From positions 1 through 24,384 of the IMG/VR virus record IMGVR_UViG_3300031758_000556: DNA of 24,384 bases; one strand, 5' to 3'. This DNA is from a virus. The position numbers were made by a program, and so were the translations under genes. Every line of letters starts with the position of its first letter. Position 1 is the first letter of the stretch. Positions 12,301-17,073 of the stretch are shown in pieces. The notes under the pieces are model-generated. The model was not told the origin of the DNA and searched no databases. It saw nothing but the letters and a program-made list of their open reading frames with translations.

Positions 12301-13136
12301 CTGCAGAATTAGTTGGATGGGAGCCAGAGGATGAGGAAGAAAAAAAGAAACAAGCTAAGTACGCGAAACAGAATGTTGTTTCTCAAGGAGTAAAAGACTT
12401 CGTTTCACCAGTTCCATTGACAGATGGTGTAACTCTTCTAGCATTCAACTATCTAGCTGGCAAATTCCAGGACGTATTCTTGTCTGACGGAAAGGATGTA
12501 GCAGAGGCTATCAAGGAGAAAAATAAATCTCTAGTCGATAATGGTAACGAGCCAATGACAGCTGATGAGGTGGCTGAATTTACTGACAAATACAACGACG
12601 AGCATAAGTGGGAATTCAAGGATAAACAAGAGGTAGTTCCTTTGTTCGATCTTGGTACACCTAGTATTGTCCTTAAGAAGACTTACGATCTTTATACAAT
12701 GCTTGAGACAGCTAGAACTGGTGAGTTCGAGAAGGATTACCAAGGACGTAAGACTAAGATGTACTTGACTAAGGAAGATAAAGAGATCTTGAAAACTATG
12801 GTAGCTCTAGAGTCTGCTTACTTAGTTGGAGCAGCTCCAGTTGAGGTAGGTCAGTTAACCAATAAGGTTGAGTCTTTCGTTAAAAAGAAAGGAATGACTG
12901 AAACTCAGAAGGAGAAGTACGATGCTGCTAAAGAGAAGTTTGGGAAGGTTGAGCCTTGGATGATGGAGATCGTTAAGTCTAAAAAGAAAGAAGATGGAGC
13001 AATCCAGGAGATAGAATGGGTTAAATCATTCGGAGATCTTAACGAGAAGCAAGGAAGTAAGTATGTAGAGATCTTCAAAAAGAGAGAAGGACAGGTAACA
13101 TACGATGATATGATGAGAATATCTAAGATGAAGTAA
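3393..13136 (+). CDS. Giant polyvalent ejection protein with zinc-protease and ADP-ribosyltransferase-like domains (T7 gp16/N4 giant-protein position)
   Basis: At 3247 aa this gene covers 40% of the window. In order: two copies of a 29-residue motif (LYxLxxxxGhhxxTDaNTFSSA, residues 8-29 and 37-58); two copies of an FTGaPG..E..YR module 90 residues apart (136 and 226); coiled coils (about 270-570); a Gly/Ala-rich hydrophobic region (about 620-840); acidic coils (about 870-1060); a beta-rich domain (about 1070-1215); a zincin-like domain with HEAFH at 1323-1327 and candidate third ligand E1374 or E1375; a conserved-looking domain with VWFWVADQLGRG near 1495 (about 1455-1750) that I cannot name; a segment resembling polyvalent-protein ADP-ribosyltransferases (FQHWSSGKRD, H1780; AQFYTM); and about 1300 helical residues, including an LPD38-like stretch near 2900. 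Such proteins enter the cell with the DNA; in the polyvalent-protein concept of Iyer and Aravind their domains counter host defences. Ejection role likely; enzyme activities inferred. Confidence 0.8.
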   Translation: MNDKLEQLYNLYKKNGIIQSTDFNTFSSASDDQRKKLYDLGRQKGLFKTTDYNTFSSAFRPIKKKEQSVSPSAQNQKPTSSATQQTKKPKPSVSSSVGGRFAAVTEAVEKKKSTAQKDTKPQVVFQSQEGKRNDIFTGYPGEEGKKYRLDNSTGKQVWMELTSSVVDNAFGPTYDLTGQTPDYLKVSTKKKNYEIYNTPITDPARVAELNRHFKKNASSSEIDQVFTGFPGKESNEYRVRDNKWERKEKGSKSWQTVINEGSILALNKQFKQNVEPTKDIEKAKIDQKKEIENKKNMNILLASINSDLVGAEEEYVAEELDKKFPGFKFIEQGPFTDQLLVIAPNDNRVSISLDNFTDGDDRTQATRLREFIRNNSDQNLILASKKLSAAEEKERRFVEESTKTMYENDVPSEFKWVDGKLVVSTYLDKQKETEQYKNIEIEQKLARKEYIDRKEQQFNDIYHRFKGQKADEKEVSSAYAAIKKDDYEIRRVNQYMNDIKGTSEDVAKEKASVEDYTNDAVNKLRSGEITKDQFEAEYKPEIDRRVAELKNKGNALADELNNIQNVNKAIEESVAKNYIIDEATGSFGGGMTSKFVKGLTYLPRLASQGSVSAKDQEDIVRLITGGGTTKEYMESEDRSDLVKSLFGLSESMGALASGSAFGGGAATYAAFYAQSYYEMKDDLDQVEGMSETSKVLMSAVYGGLSSVLEKYGMDLITQKSAIGKNFKNNVLKKMFADLPKDASKEYIDAAMMNSIKMTLAEAGLKSFTGSLGEGVTESLQSLTQVGIKEAYDLANGSEFFNNKSGWEILSDVIYEGYLGALGGGVMSTVASSPKVLKNGVLNALNGEQAELLMNAANTEGIDKALITNLKASVLTGKITKEEAINISNSFSNVKSKINQIPSDLSVSDKAKALDLMVEKSTIEDRIAGKDPNLVSKETERINEINNQLKTISQNAVQEQTTGEVSVQPETTTGQEVEGGKPEAGPKVVTEEEITAKEKELDSVWSEKNKLQDKLEGQGLTEDEIRSNEDFRSLIDRADVLSSEIFKLKDSIKEEVTIDKPTIAINATVELDRVKSVDMESEDGATFNLDGTKYEGGGLIVPVASTNTTVEEITPEMIADFVEANSGKIGDKNTVKVGIYKFPNSNKVSIDLNVVAPESSRGQAIEFGKQADQESLFDLSTFENVKTGGTGMNPMQFTDDQFKEIAKALNEGRVPNVFGSQQPAAQMDMDNTLERIKESSRKSDRKAVGMYKAVRTTLQALPGVKIIVHDTTDAYREAIAKAEGKTKEQVSLEEDVDGVSSGTFLANGEIHIDATTANAVTVFHEAFHYALMKKGLSGKAIREMVDGIKKSVKNKELLARVEDFANQYSEGEKSEEFAVELGALLAATESEMLTPNNLQKFFTIINNLFKKVGLPAPFTAASTRQDAIDFINSLSKGLREGTDVGISEGITSTLDVKERKNRKVNIGEDYKLSFVTKEDLIDIDALVKDIESKGQKVWFWVADQLGRGMYDDAVMGDTHYLDAGPSFALDPENRSKGVIWASGAEKSLLDKNIKNSDYIFIISGSPQKSKLFNKSVFDLYSKRIGDFKSFKKKVLEAGATKSIQEVLNAHDSWESLRDDASVDNPKTKTIGTGRKKFLIGITDALQKPNSKTYKVLESLNAILDIESLRDDFYRENEFDMNDVMIVLKPTAVGGKSSHSTYENDILGEVVGVPDKVVNAADIMPDDVYEQVKDMHRAMASQKIAPYGSGVKNVKSRSKRKLSPSVAEKLTEDGNGNYVFQHWSSGKRDVIKPGSGQNSITGKDEASSLSAVGGLAQFYTMKDQSEPGTGNVLHTVLVPMDKVYDAKEDPMNFEPEARRLFNEARPGQGFDEGYRAAFITKVANQNGFDMTVYPWRNTELRAQTTIELTPESVNVEFKDRKKDEYNVGDKINVYGRDAVVTSVDGPVINYKGETSQGSINVERSPRSIRKKRKAPKNEAISKAKEKYDISIDRGNSVDQARKSAMSDLKKNDWYANASDIEREDAVRDLRKFFGLKEKSAPSVAKVSATKKTTVTVDEKTALKDQLKRAARAARGGAKSIKDAQKAIATEIKAMVETGRVSVKQAASLTDRLAKLNTENPIAVERFLSYAERVFERADYAQRLSDAFKVRRAISRLSKGKSNQAEVKAMGKAFLEIDPSMVDDIDVYTEMANMIYDAMKPSKSAGTEAIYKNAAVIADVNAYTEEMVAAQEEQKKQDILNMYNELVTAGVISSDMSLKDIQTIISKINENLEIEIDDTLLKAINSKIDTGSVKEYNKGTFDMLSTLVRETMKTGVDPLTGEKVKWDDRSMALIKKLMNMDLDRLSIKEQFSAIESIQNFMVNGITSGIEATVNAYEGTLNADTLANEGVKSRDLKVYFSKMFGRMMSYEFASLPVLMDSMFGGVKSGGRVMEMMGLTKYANGIARATKTMTGIINEYGEKFSKSKPNGEAFNTAKNTYERGMLSFLKRTVMGTDLEMDAELARRIGLLRDSITELRKGSKEDNAKADIYDELFNKLGLDRENVSIIDIEARVDATNRQAVDWWISKWAEHYPDLYDVSLSVFNTQLGKDLNYTPDRFSKIERSRAKSKEEQDQMLAKAGAFSVGLEFTDKSKSGVLMESNRPQKTPGRFVDLDFDVSNSSAMKSALIDINTAGSVRQVDAFLNSESFSDMIPNEKDYKLLINRVNDYIRLTKSKEAMSYDSFKELDKALNVLAGFGTVKALGGVLQPIKQVIPVMINTLVNAGNINMRVAFDKDYNEWLNNSGMAIANRGMEASSAVESANKYLDKVPDGKVQTLLKAADSVNQFWLKTFLSNSDVFIARASFEAYYKQDLKRRGKDTNIDWSNHKIDQEAANYAQHMVDRQQNISDTAMGGKMMASNQTGRKILRKTLLPFANFVMNQKNRMYSDIRALQNPLATKEDKATAFRSLVGLSLEMMTFQAIAYGIREAFSYAAAELVGWEPEDEEEKKKQAKYAKQNVVSQGVKDFVSPVPLTDGVTLLAFNYLAGKFQDVFLSDGKDVAEAIKEKNKSLVDNGNEPMTADEVAEFTDKYNDEHKWEFKDKQEVVPLFDLGTPSIVLKKTYDLYTMLETARTGEFEKDYQGRKTKMYLTKEDKEILKTMVALESAYLVGAAPVEVGQLTNKVESFVKKKGMTETQKEKYDAAKEKFGKVEPWMMEIVKSKKKEDGAIQEIEWVKSFGDLNEKQGSKYVEIFKKREGQVTYDDMMRISKMK

Positions 13137-13140
13137 AAAG

Positions 13141-13170
13141 AAAAGCCCCACCGTAATGATGGGGCTTTTT
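13141..13170. terminator. Bidirectional rho-independent terminator between convergent operons
   Basis: AAAAGCCCCA and TGGGGCTTTT form a 10-bp perfect stem around a 9-base loop (CCGTAATGA). The + strand ends in a T run. Read on the - strand the stem is followed by TTTTCTTTTT. It starts 4 bases after the giant gene's stop and ends 3 bases before the stop of the convergent - strand gene, so it can end both transcripts. Confidence 0.9.
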
Positions 13171-13172
13171 AC

Positions 13173-13382
13173 TTAGTCATCCAATGGTTTATCTAATAAC
13201 CATTCGTTTATTTCCCAGTATGAATAGTCTTTGCATGTTATCTCATCAATAGAGTATATCTTCAACTCTGGCCTTTCAGATTTGGCATATTCTATAGCTT
13301 TATCTTCGCTTGAGAATACGCCATAACAATCTTCATACTTATAGTAATCATCTGTCACTACACTCAAAACATATACCTTCAT
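13173..13382 (-). CDS. Small soluble protein of unknown function
   Basis: The 69-aa product begins MKVYVLSVV and reads as a compact alpha/beta protein: a strand, an acidic loop (TDDYYKYEDCYG), then VFSSEDKAIEYAKS, a strand-turn-helix seen in small phage and bacterial proteins with an S-x-(E/K)-A helix. An ATG at 13391 would add three residues (MTS) and overlap the preceding stop by 8 bases; I chose 13382, which leaves one base between the genes and gives the usual MKVYVL opening. It is the last gene of the - strand operon, directly before the terminator. No function can be assigned from sequence. Confidence 0.6.
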   Translation of the reverse strand: MKVYVLSVVTDDYYKYEDCYGVFSSEDKAIEYAKSERPELKIYSIDEITCKDYSYWEINEWLLDKPLDD

Positions 13383-13383
13383 A

Positions 13384-13776
13384 CTAGTCATCCAAAAGAT
13401 TACTATAAAACAACTGGAACACTACACCATACATCACTCGCGCAGAAATCACAATCATTAGGAATCCAATAAGCTGTAGCTCACAAGCATGCCATCCGAT
13501 TACAGATAGTGCGGTCCATAGAGTTATATTATGTACCCACTGAAAGAAGTGCCATGCGTCTGTTAGGAATACAAGGATGTTGGTAGAGAATAAGAACTTA
13601 GATCCCATAGATGGATTATTGTACTTATACTTGTTCCTCCATGAGAACGTTGGGTCCCACCAGTCTTCGTTCATATTTCTAAACACAGACCAACTAAACT
13701 TGTGCGCCAAGATATCTTGCGTAGCTTTTGCAGCTGCCGATATCCATATAAGAAAAGAAACTACCGCCCACTCCAT
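13384..13776 (-). CDS. Membrane protein with a W-DP-SWRNKYK motif
   Basis: The 130-aa product is hydrophobic, with likely membrane segments near residues 1-17 (EWAVVSFLIWISAAA), 62-80, 84-95 and 102-124. Between the first two lies a polar segment, NEDWWDPTFSWRNKYK. From memory, a W..P..SWRNKY motif recurs in uncharacterised Bacteroidetes membrane proteins. A longer frame from 13857 exists but its first 27 residues lie over the coding end of the upstream gene and look like non-coding translation (Cys/Arg/His-rich), so the ATG at 13776, which overlaps the upstream gene by 16 bases, is preferred. With the neighbouring two-helix protein it could affect the host envelope or lysis, but nothing in the sequence proves this. 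Confidence 0.6.
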   Translation of the reverse strand: MEWAVVSFLIWISAAAKATQDILAHKFSWSVFRNMNEDWWDPTFSWRNKYKYNNPSMGSKFLFSTNILVFLTDAWHFFQWVHNITLWTALSVIGWHACELQLIGFLMIVISARVMYGVVFQLFYSNLLDD

Positions 13777-13964
13777 GGATTCTTGTTTATTATAGTGTGA
13801 TAAATAGTAAGCACAAACGTTGCAATTCCGAGTACAGCCATAGCTATGGCGAACCATGTGCCAGTTGTCTCCTGGTTGTATCTGAATAGCTTAATCATAG
13901 CTACCATAACTACGAAGGAAAATACTATTCCTCCGTAGTAAAAGATTTTTTCTATTAGTCTCAT
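13761..13964 (-). CDS. Small two-helix membrane protein (holin-like topology, function unknown)
   Basis: The 67-aa protein has two clear transmembrane helices, about residues 8-27 (FYYGGIVFSFVVMVAMIKLF) and 37-58 (WFAIAMAVLGIATFVLTIYH), joined by a short polar loop (RYNQETTGT) and ending in a short basic tail. Size and topology fit class II holins, but they fit many small phage membrane proteins too, and no endolysin gene lies next to it. It is followed by the 130-aa membrane protein with a 16-base overlap, so the two are coupled. A -7-like element at 14000-14007 lies 36 bases upstream of its ATG. Confidence 0.6.
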   Translation of the reverse strand: MRLIEKIFYYGGIVFSFVVMVAMIKLFRYNQETTGTWFAIAMAVLGIATFVLTIYHTIINKNPWSGR

Positions 13965-13994
13965 TAGAATAAGTGTGTTAATTTTGTTTTCATT

Positions 13995-14699
13995 CTATGC
14001 AAATATAAATTTAGTTTTGTTTTTTATATATCCAACTAGCATAGCTCTCAAATTATTTTTGTTGATATTATTGTATATAGAGGCATCATTGACATTGTAA
14101 TAAAATATGCCATTTTCAGTGTCAAGTACTATTCTAGACCTTGTGTTTTTAAATCCAGAAAACTTATCAATAAGAGCTAATTTTAACATCTGCTTTGTTT
14201 CATCAGTCATTGGTCTTCCATGCTTATGTTTGCCAGATTTAATCTTTGATTCCAATATTTTAGCTTTCCATTCTTCAGTGAATACCCTGCCTTTGAATCT
14301 GTTTGACAGTTTCTGCCTTGTCTCTTCACTTTTAGTTGTACCATACATTGGATTTTTAACACCAAGCTTTCCTTCAGAAAGTTTTTTAGAAGTATATTCA
14401 GAAACAACCCTAGGCTTACCATAAGATTCAGCTAACATAGAATTTAATCCGTTTGGCGCCAATGAATTATAATGATCTTGCCAGTGCCTCTCTCTTACAT
14501 TCATTTCTTCAAATTCACATTCCTCTATTATTTCAAATATATGATTATCAACACCATGCTTTTTTAGCGAGTTAATTAATACAGTCTGAGTTTTGCATTG
14601 AAGATTTTTGTATTGCTTGAATCTTTTATCTACATTCCTGCTCTGACCTATATATATCTTGCCAGATGGTGACTTTATCATATATATTACACACTTCAT
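13995..14699 (-). CDS. Freestanding GIY-YIG homing endonuclease with NUMOD-type DNA-binding modules
   Basis: The 234-aa protein starts with a GIY-YIG nuclease domain: VIYMIKSPSGKIYIGQS gives the paired VIY/YIG strands, followed by R21/R25-type basic residues and a Glu-rich helix (EIIEECEFEEMNVRERHW) that carries the metal-binding Glu region. The centre holds NUMOD3-like repeats (GVKNPMYGTTKSEETRQKLS and similar basic segments) that contact DNA in I-TevI and Seg enzymes. The C-terminus (VLDTENGIFYYNVNDASIYN) resembles NUMOD1. The gene begins 4 bases after the phosphoesterase stop and is more AT-rich than its neighbours, as expected for a mobile homing gene. No intron boundary is apparent, so it looks freestanding, like T4 seg genes. 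The family call is firm; target site unknown. Confidence 0.9.
   Translation of the reverse strand: MKCVIYMIKSPSGKIYIGQSRNVDKRFKQYKNLQCKTQTVLINSLKKHGVDNHIFEIIEECEFEEMNVRERHWQDHYNSLAPNGLNSMLAESYGKPRVVSEYTSKKLSEGKLGVKNPMYGTTKSEETRQKLSNRFKGRVFTEEWKAKILESKIKSGKHKHGRPMTDETKQMLKLALIDKFSGFKNTRSRIVLDTENGIFYYNVNDASIYNNINKNNLRAMLVGYIKNKTKFIFA
14000..14007 (-). promoter_or_regulatory. Candidate -7 element TATATTTG upstream of the membrane-protein genes
   Basis: On the - strand TATATTTG matches TAnnTTTG. The nearest TTG upstream is 25 bases away, longer than the usual spacing. It lies inside the last codons of the GIY-YIG gene, so it could give the downstream genes their own transcript beyond the endonuclease. 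An AT-rich context makes a chance match possible. Confidence 0.3.
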
Positions 14700-14703
14700 A
14701 TTA

Positions 14704-15876
14704 TTAATTAAAGAAATATGTTTTAGTTATCTTTTGAGATGTGTTCTTGGATATATTTTGCATTACAAATCCAGATCGCCCCTTCTTAAAGTTAGTCTGT
14801 GCCCACTCAGAAGATGGACTGAATGCTGGATAGTTAAAGTATTCAAACTCATCAGATGTACACATATCAAATAAGCACTGATGAGAATCTCCCTTACTAA
14901 ACTCTATATTCTCAACAAATCTAAGGTCGCTGTTGTGTCTTATGTATTGAGATATCTTTTCGGAAGTTCTAGGATCTAACATAGGCTTGAATCCAAATTT
15001 CAAATTCCTAGAATCCTTTCCGTGAGTTATGATAAACGCATGCTTTCCGACAATATAGTGATTGATAAACCTCTGATGGTTAACCACATCTACATTAGCA
15101 AATTTATGCTCTGCTATTTGTTTGAATGCTGAGTTAACTACATATCCGAATGAACCAGCATGATTGTCTTCACATATGTTATTACACCATATGTACTTAT
15201 ACTCACGAGCCAACAAACTTACAAGCAGTATCTTAGCTTTTAGTCCAGTATCAAAAGCTTCTTCATTAGTCATGTTCTGAGGTAGCTTATGACCTTTTCT
15301 CGTCGTTTCTCCATCCCATCCATCCATGTAGTCACCAAGCTCATCTATAATAAGAGTGTCGCCAGATTTGTTCTTAAGCACAAAGTCAGCCATTTCGTGT
15401 ATTCTGTCTGTAAGAACTACTTCGTTCCATTCTGAAGGATACAATGCTAATCCACCTCTGCTAGCGTCCATCCCCACGTGAACATCTGTCCATATAAGCC
15501 TATCGACTACATCTCCAACTTGCACGTTAGATATCCTTGCTATTGGCGTAGATGATTCAAGACAGTCAGATATTATCTTTTCGAAGTCTATACTAGCATA
15601 AGGATCTGACTCTCCTCTAACATTAATAGAATAGTGCTGACCCTTGTACCAGTAATGCTTAACATCGCTCGGATCTATTCCGTTCTTTTCGCACTCTGCT
15701 ATAATGTCGTTATCTAGAGCCATGTGTTTCCGTATAGTACGGTTAACCATTATTCTAATAGAGTCGCTGTACTCTAGGTTGCCTTCTTTGCAGATCATCC
15801 TAGCGATCTCAACCTTATTCTCAATTCCAGATTCGTGTAGAGCGATAGCCCTACTTTTTATCAGTGATTTCTTCAT
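14704..15876 (-). CDS. Calcineurin-like metallophosphoesterase (possible DNA-end nuclease)
   Basis: The 390-aa product has the metallophosphoesterase signature in order: D131-x-H133 (WTDVHVG), G181-D182-x-x-D185 (ELGDYMDG), N238-H239 (CEDNHAG in place of GNHD/E) and H285 (ITHGKD). These residues bind the di-metal centre in the calcineurin/Mre11 superfamily. The first 60 residues form a predicted helical, HTH-like region (SGIENKVEIARMICKEG) that may bind DNA. Phage enzymes of this type include SbcD/Mre11-like nucleases, but no Rad50/SbcC partner is visible and substrate specificity cannot be read from the sequence. A GTG at 15900 would extend it by 8 residues; I chose the ATG. It overlaps the upstream 61-aa gene by 26 bases. 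Confidence 0.8.
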   Translation of the reverse strand: MKKSLIKSRAIALHESGIENKVEIARMICKEGNLEYSDSIRIMVNRTIRKHMALDNDIIAECEKNGIDPSDVKHYWYKGQHYSINVRGESDPYASIDFEKIISDCLESSTPIARISNVQVGDVVDRLIWTDVHVGMDASRGGLALYPSEWNEVVLTDRIHEMADFVLKNKSGDTLIIDELGDYMDGWDGETTRKGHKLPQNMTNEEAFDTGLKAKILLVSLLAREYKYIWCNNICEDNHAGSFGYVVNSAFKQIAEHKFANVDVVNHQRFINHYIVGKHAFIITHGKDSRNLKFGFKPMLDPRTSEKISQYIRHNSDLRFVENIEFSKGDSHQCLFDMCTSDEFEYFNYPAFSPSSEWAQTNFKKGRSGFVMQNISKNTSQKITKTYFFN

Positions 15877-16036
15877 CTCGGTATGTTTTTTGAATGTCAC
15901 TCAGGCACTTTTTCATATCTTTGATAGTATTATTGATAGTATTAGTATCAAGGTCCATCATGGCTTCGTACAGGTCTGTACAATGCTCATAGATCTCGTC
16001 CATTGTTGAGTTGACATAGTTAACTACACTTGCCAT
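15851..16036 (-). CDS. Small acidic helical protein, first gene after an internal promoter
   Basis: The 61-aa product is acidic and almost wholly helical (MDEIYEHCTDLYEAMMDLD, then TINNTIKDMKKCLSDIQKTY), consistent with a two-helix hairpin or coiled coil. It does not match a family I recognise. It is preceded by a near-perfect Bacteroidetes promoter (16057-16087) and by a 9-bp inverted repeat whose second arm contains its start codon, and it overlaps the downstream phosphoesterase gene by 26 bases. This suggests it leads a separately controlled transcript with the phosphoesterase and endonuclease genes. Confidence 0.6.
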   Translation of the reverse strand: MASVVNYVNSTMDEIYEHCTDLYEAMMDLDTNTINNTIKDMKKCLSDIQKTYRDEEITDKK

Positions 16037-16058
16037 ACTTAATTGATTTAGTATGGCA
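16031..16058 (-). promoter_or_regulatory. Inverted repeat spanning leader and start codon of the 61-aa gene
   Basis: TGCCATACT and AGTATGGCA are perfect 9-bp inverted copies separated by 10 bases. Read on the - strand, the first arm abuts the -7 element and the second arm contains the ATG of the 61-aa gene. In RNA the hairpin would hide the start codon; in DNA it would be a palindromic operator at the transcription start. Confidence 0.55.
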
Positions 16059-16087
16059 AATGTATTACTTATTTTTTAGGTTAGCAA
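16057..16087 (-). promoter_or_regulatory. Bacteroidetes promoter TTG-N20-TACATTTG
   Basis: On the - strand TTG (16087-16085), 20 bases and TACATTTG (16064-16057) match the Bacteroidetes consensus in both boxes and spacing. Transcription would start about 14-16 bases before the ATG at 16036. The -33 box lies inside the short upstream ORF. Confidence 0.65.
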
Positions 16088-16184
16088 TTCTTTCTTTGAT
16101 TTTATCAACCTTTTGTTGATCTTTTTTCTTTTCGAAGTACTTAAGTTGGTTCTTAAGGGTCTTTCTTAAATTTACTAGATTCAT
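16065..16184 (-). CDS. Candidate 39-aa basic helical protein
   Basis: An ATG frame of 39 residues fills the only gap between the 93-aa-type gene and the 61-aa gene. It reads MNLVNLRKTLKNQLKYFEKK and continues as a Lys/Gln-rich helix ending in ERIANLKNK, with a heptad-like Leu/Ile pattern. It overlaps the end of the upstream gene by 32 bases, in keeping with the overlaps throughout this operon. No strong ribosome-binding site is visible and the length is short, so it could be a chance frame; the regular amphipathic helix argues for a real gene. Confidence 0.45.
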   Translation of the reverse strand: MNLVNLRKTLKNQLKYFEKKKDQQKVDKIKERIANLKNK

Positions 16185-16431
16185 AAAGCTTAGATGAAAA
16201 TTTAGGGTTAATAATTTCGTATTCGTATGTAAACTCTGGAAACTTCTTGCTGTCGATTGTCTTCTTTACGAGCGACCTTAGCTCCCATGTAAGGATGTCA
16301 ACTGGTATCTTGAATGTCTCGTCATTAAGTATAACTGGATGGTTGTATAGCTTTGTAATTCGAATGTCTCTCTTTCTCCTAGCCCTTACGACAATATCGG
16401 AGATGTATAGCGACCTGCTATCCATTAACAT
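16153..16431 (-). CDS. Hypothetical protein, 92 aa
   Basis: The protein opens MLMDSRSLYISDIVVRARRK and alternates short strands with basic turns (RKRDIRITKLYNHPVILNDE, FKIPVDILTWELRSLVKKT), suggesting a small beta-rich or alpha/beta fold. I do not recognise a family. A TTG one codon earlier (16434) and an ATG at 16425 are alternative starts; the ATG at 16431 overlaps the upstream stop by 14 bases. Its place among replication-associated small genes suggests an early accessory role, but nothing specific can be said. Confidence 0.55.
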   Translation of the reverse strand: MLMDSRSLYISDIVVRARRKRDIRITKLYNHPVILNDETFKIPVDILTWELRSLVKKTIDSKKFPEFTYEYEIINPKFSSKLYESSKFKKDP

Positions 16432-16693
16432 CAACCATCTCGTTAGCTACCCACTGTCTAAATGCTAGGCCAGCATTATGCTGTTGGTCCGCAAGGGACT
16501 TCTTCTCTTCCATTTCAAGTCCCTCAAAGAACTTATTATCTGCTCTTCGTATCTCGTTTAGCAGTAGGTTAGCCTTCTGCGCCATTGAATGCCGAAACAC
16601 GTTGGTGTCCTTAAGATCTTCAATGAAATCTGCGATTGTTGGAAGTACCGTTGCCAGTGCAAGGTATTTCTGTGATGTTGTTGGGTTACTCAT
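16418..16693 (-). CDS. Hypothetical helical protein, 91 aa
   Basis: The product is predicted to be all-helical, with an amphipathic first half (SQKYLALATVLPTIADFIED) and a charged second half (RRADNKFFEGLEMEEKKSLA), ending in an aromatic segment FRQWVANEMVDVNG. It has no Cys, membrane segment or nucleotide-binding motif. Its ATG overlaps the upstream stop as ATGA (16690-16693), the classic arrangement for termination-reinitiation, which supports it as a real gene. No function is recognisable. Confidence 0.6.
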   Translation of the reverse strand: MSNPTTSQKYLALATVLPTIADFIEDLKDTNVFRHSMAQKANLLLNEIRRADNKFFEGLEMEEKKSLADQQHNAGLAFRQWVANEMVDVNG

Positions 16694-17073
16694 AATTCAA
16701 ATTCTTTTAGGTATAAATCAATTACTCTCTTTGTTTTCTCAAGGTCTTCCTTGAGTTGTCCTTTCTTACGGCATCTTACCACCCGTTTAATTATATCGAA
16801 TTCATATGCATTAAGGCCGTGATCTTCAGCAAACTTATACAGACTACCGTTTGAGTTGTCGTAGTGCTGATCAGTATCGCCTGGATCTACATGAAGTTCA
16901 TATGCAGTTATAGGGAAGAATAACCACTGCCACTTATCATCATAAATGTTGACATAAAGTTCTGCACCAGGTGCATTTTTACATACTCTCGCTTGCACCA
17001 CGTCATCGACATTAGATACAATAACGTATTCACACATATCTTTAATTCTTACTCTCATAAAACTCTTTTTCAT
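16690..17073 (-). CDS. Protein with DUF3310-like C-terminal domain
   Basis: The C-terminal part of this 127-aa protein, YDNSNGSLYKFAEDHGLNAYEFDIIKRVVRCRKKG followed by QLKEDLEKTKRVIDLYL, follows the DUF3310 pattern (helix, hydrophobic-G-iiKYv-R-KGG-EDLeKA..yL). DUF3310 is common in phages, is sometimes labelled a nucleotide-kinase-like protein, and has no firmly established role. The first 70 residues form an extra beta-rich region (RVRIKDMCEYVIVSNVDD, AELYVNIYDDKWQWLFFPIT) absent from the shortest family members. The match is by eye; R-CRKKGQLKEDLEK is the most diagnostic stretch. The downstream gene begins in an ATGA overlap with its stop. Confidence 0.65.
   Translation of the reverse strand: MKKSFMRVRIKDMCEYVIVSNVDDVVQARVCKNAPGAELYVNIYDDKWQWLFFPITAYELHVDPGDTDQHYDNSNGSLYKFAEDHGLNAYEFDIIKRVVRCRKKGQLKEDLEKTKRVIDLYLKEFEL

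Noticed and set aside
13777-13857. N-terminal extension of the 130-aa membrane protein starting at 13857
   Set aside because: The extra 27 residues lie over the coding end of the two-helix membrane protein and look like an out-of-frame reading (Cys, His and Arg rich); the ATG at 13776 fits the operon's overlap pattern.
13392-13964. Lysis cassette (holin/spanin) formed by the two small membrane proteins
   Set aside because: Topology alone fits, but no endolysin is adjacent and no lipoprotein box or spanin feature is visible, so the function is left open.
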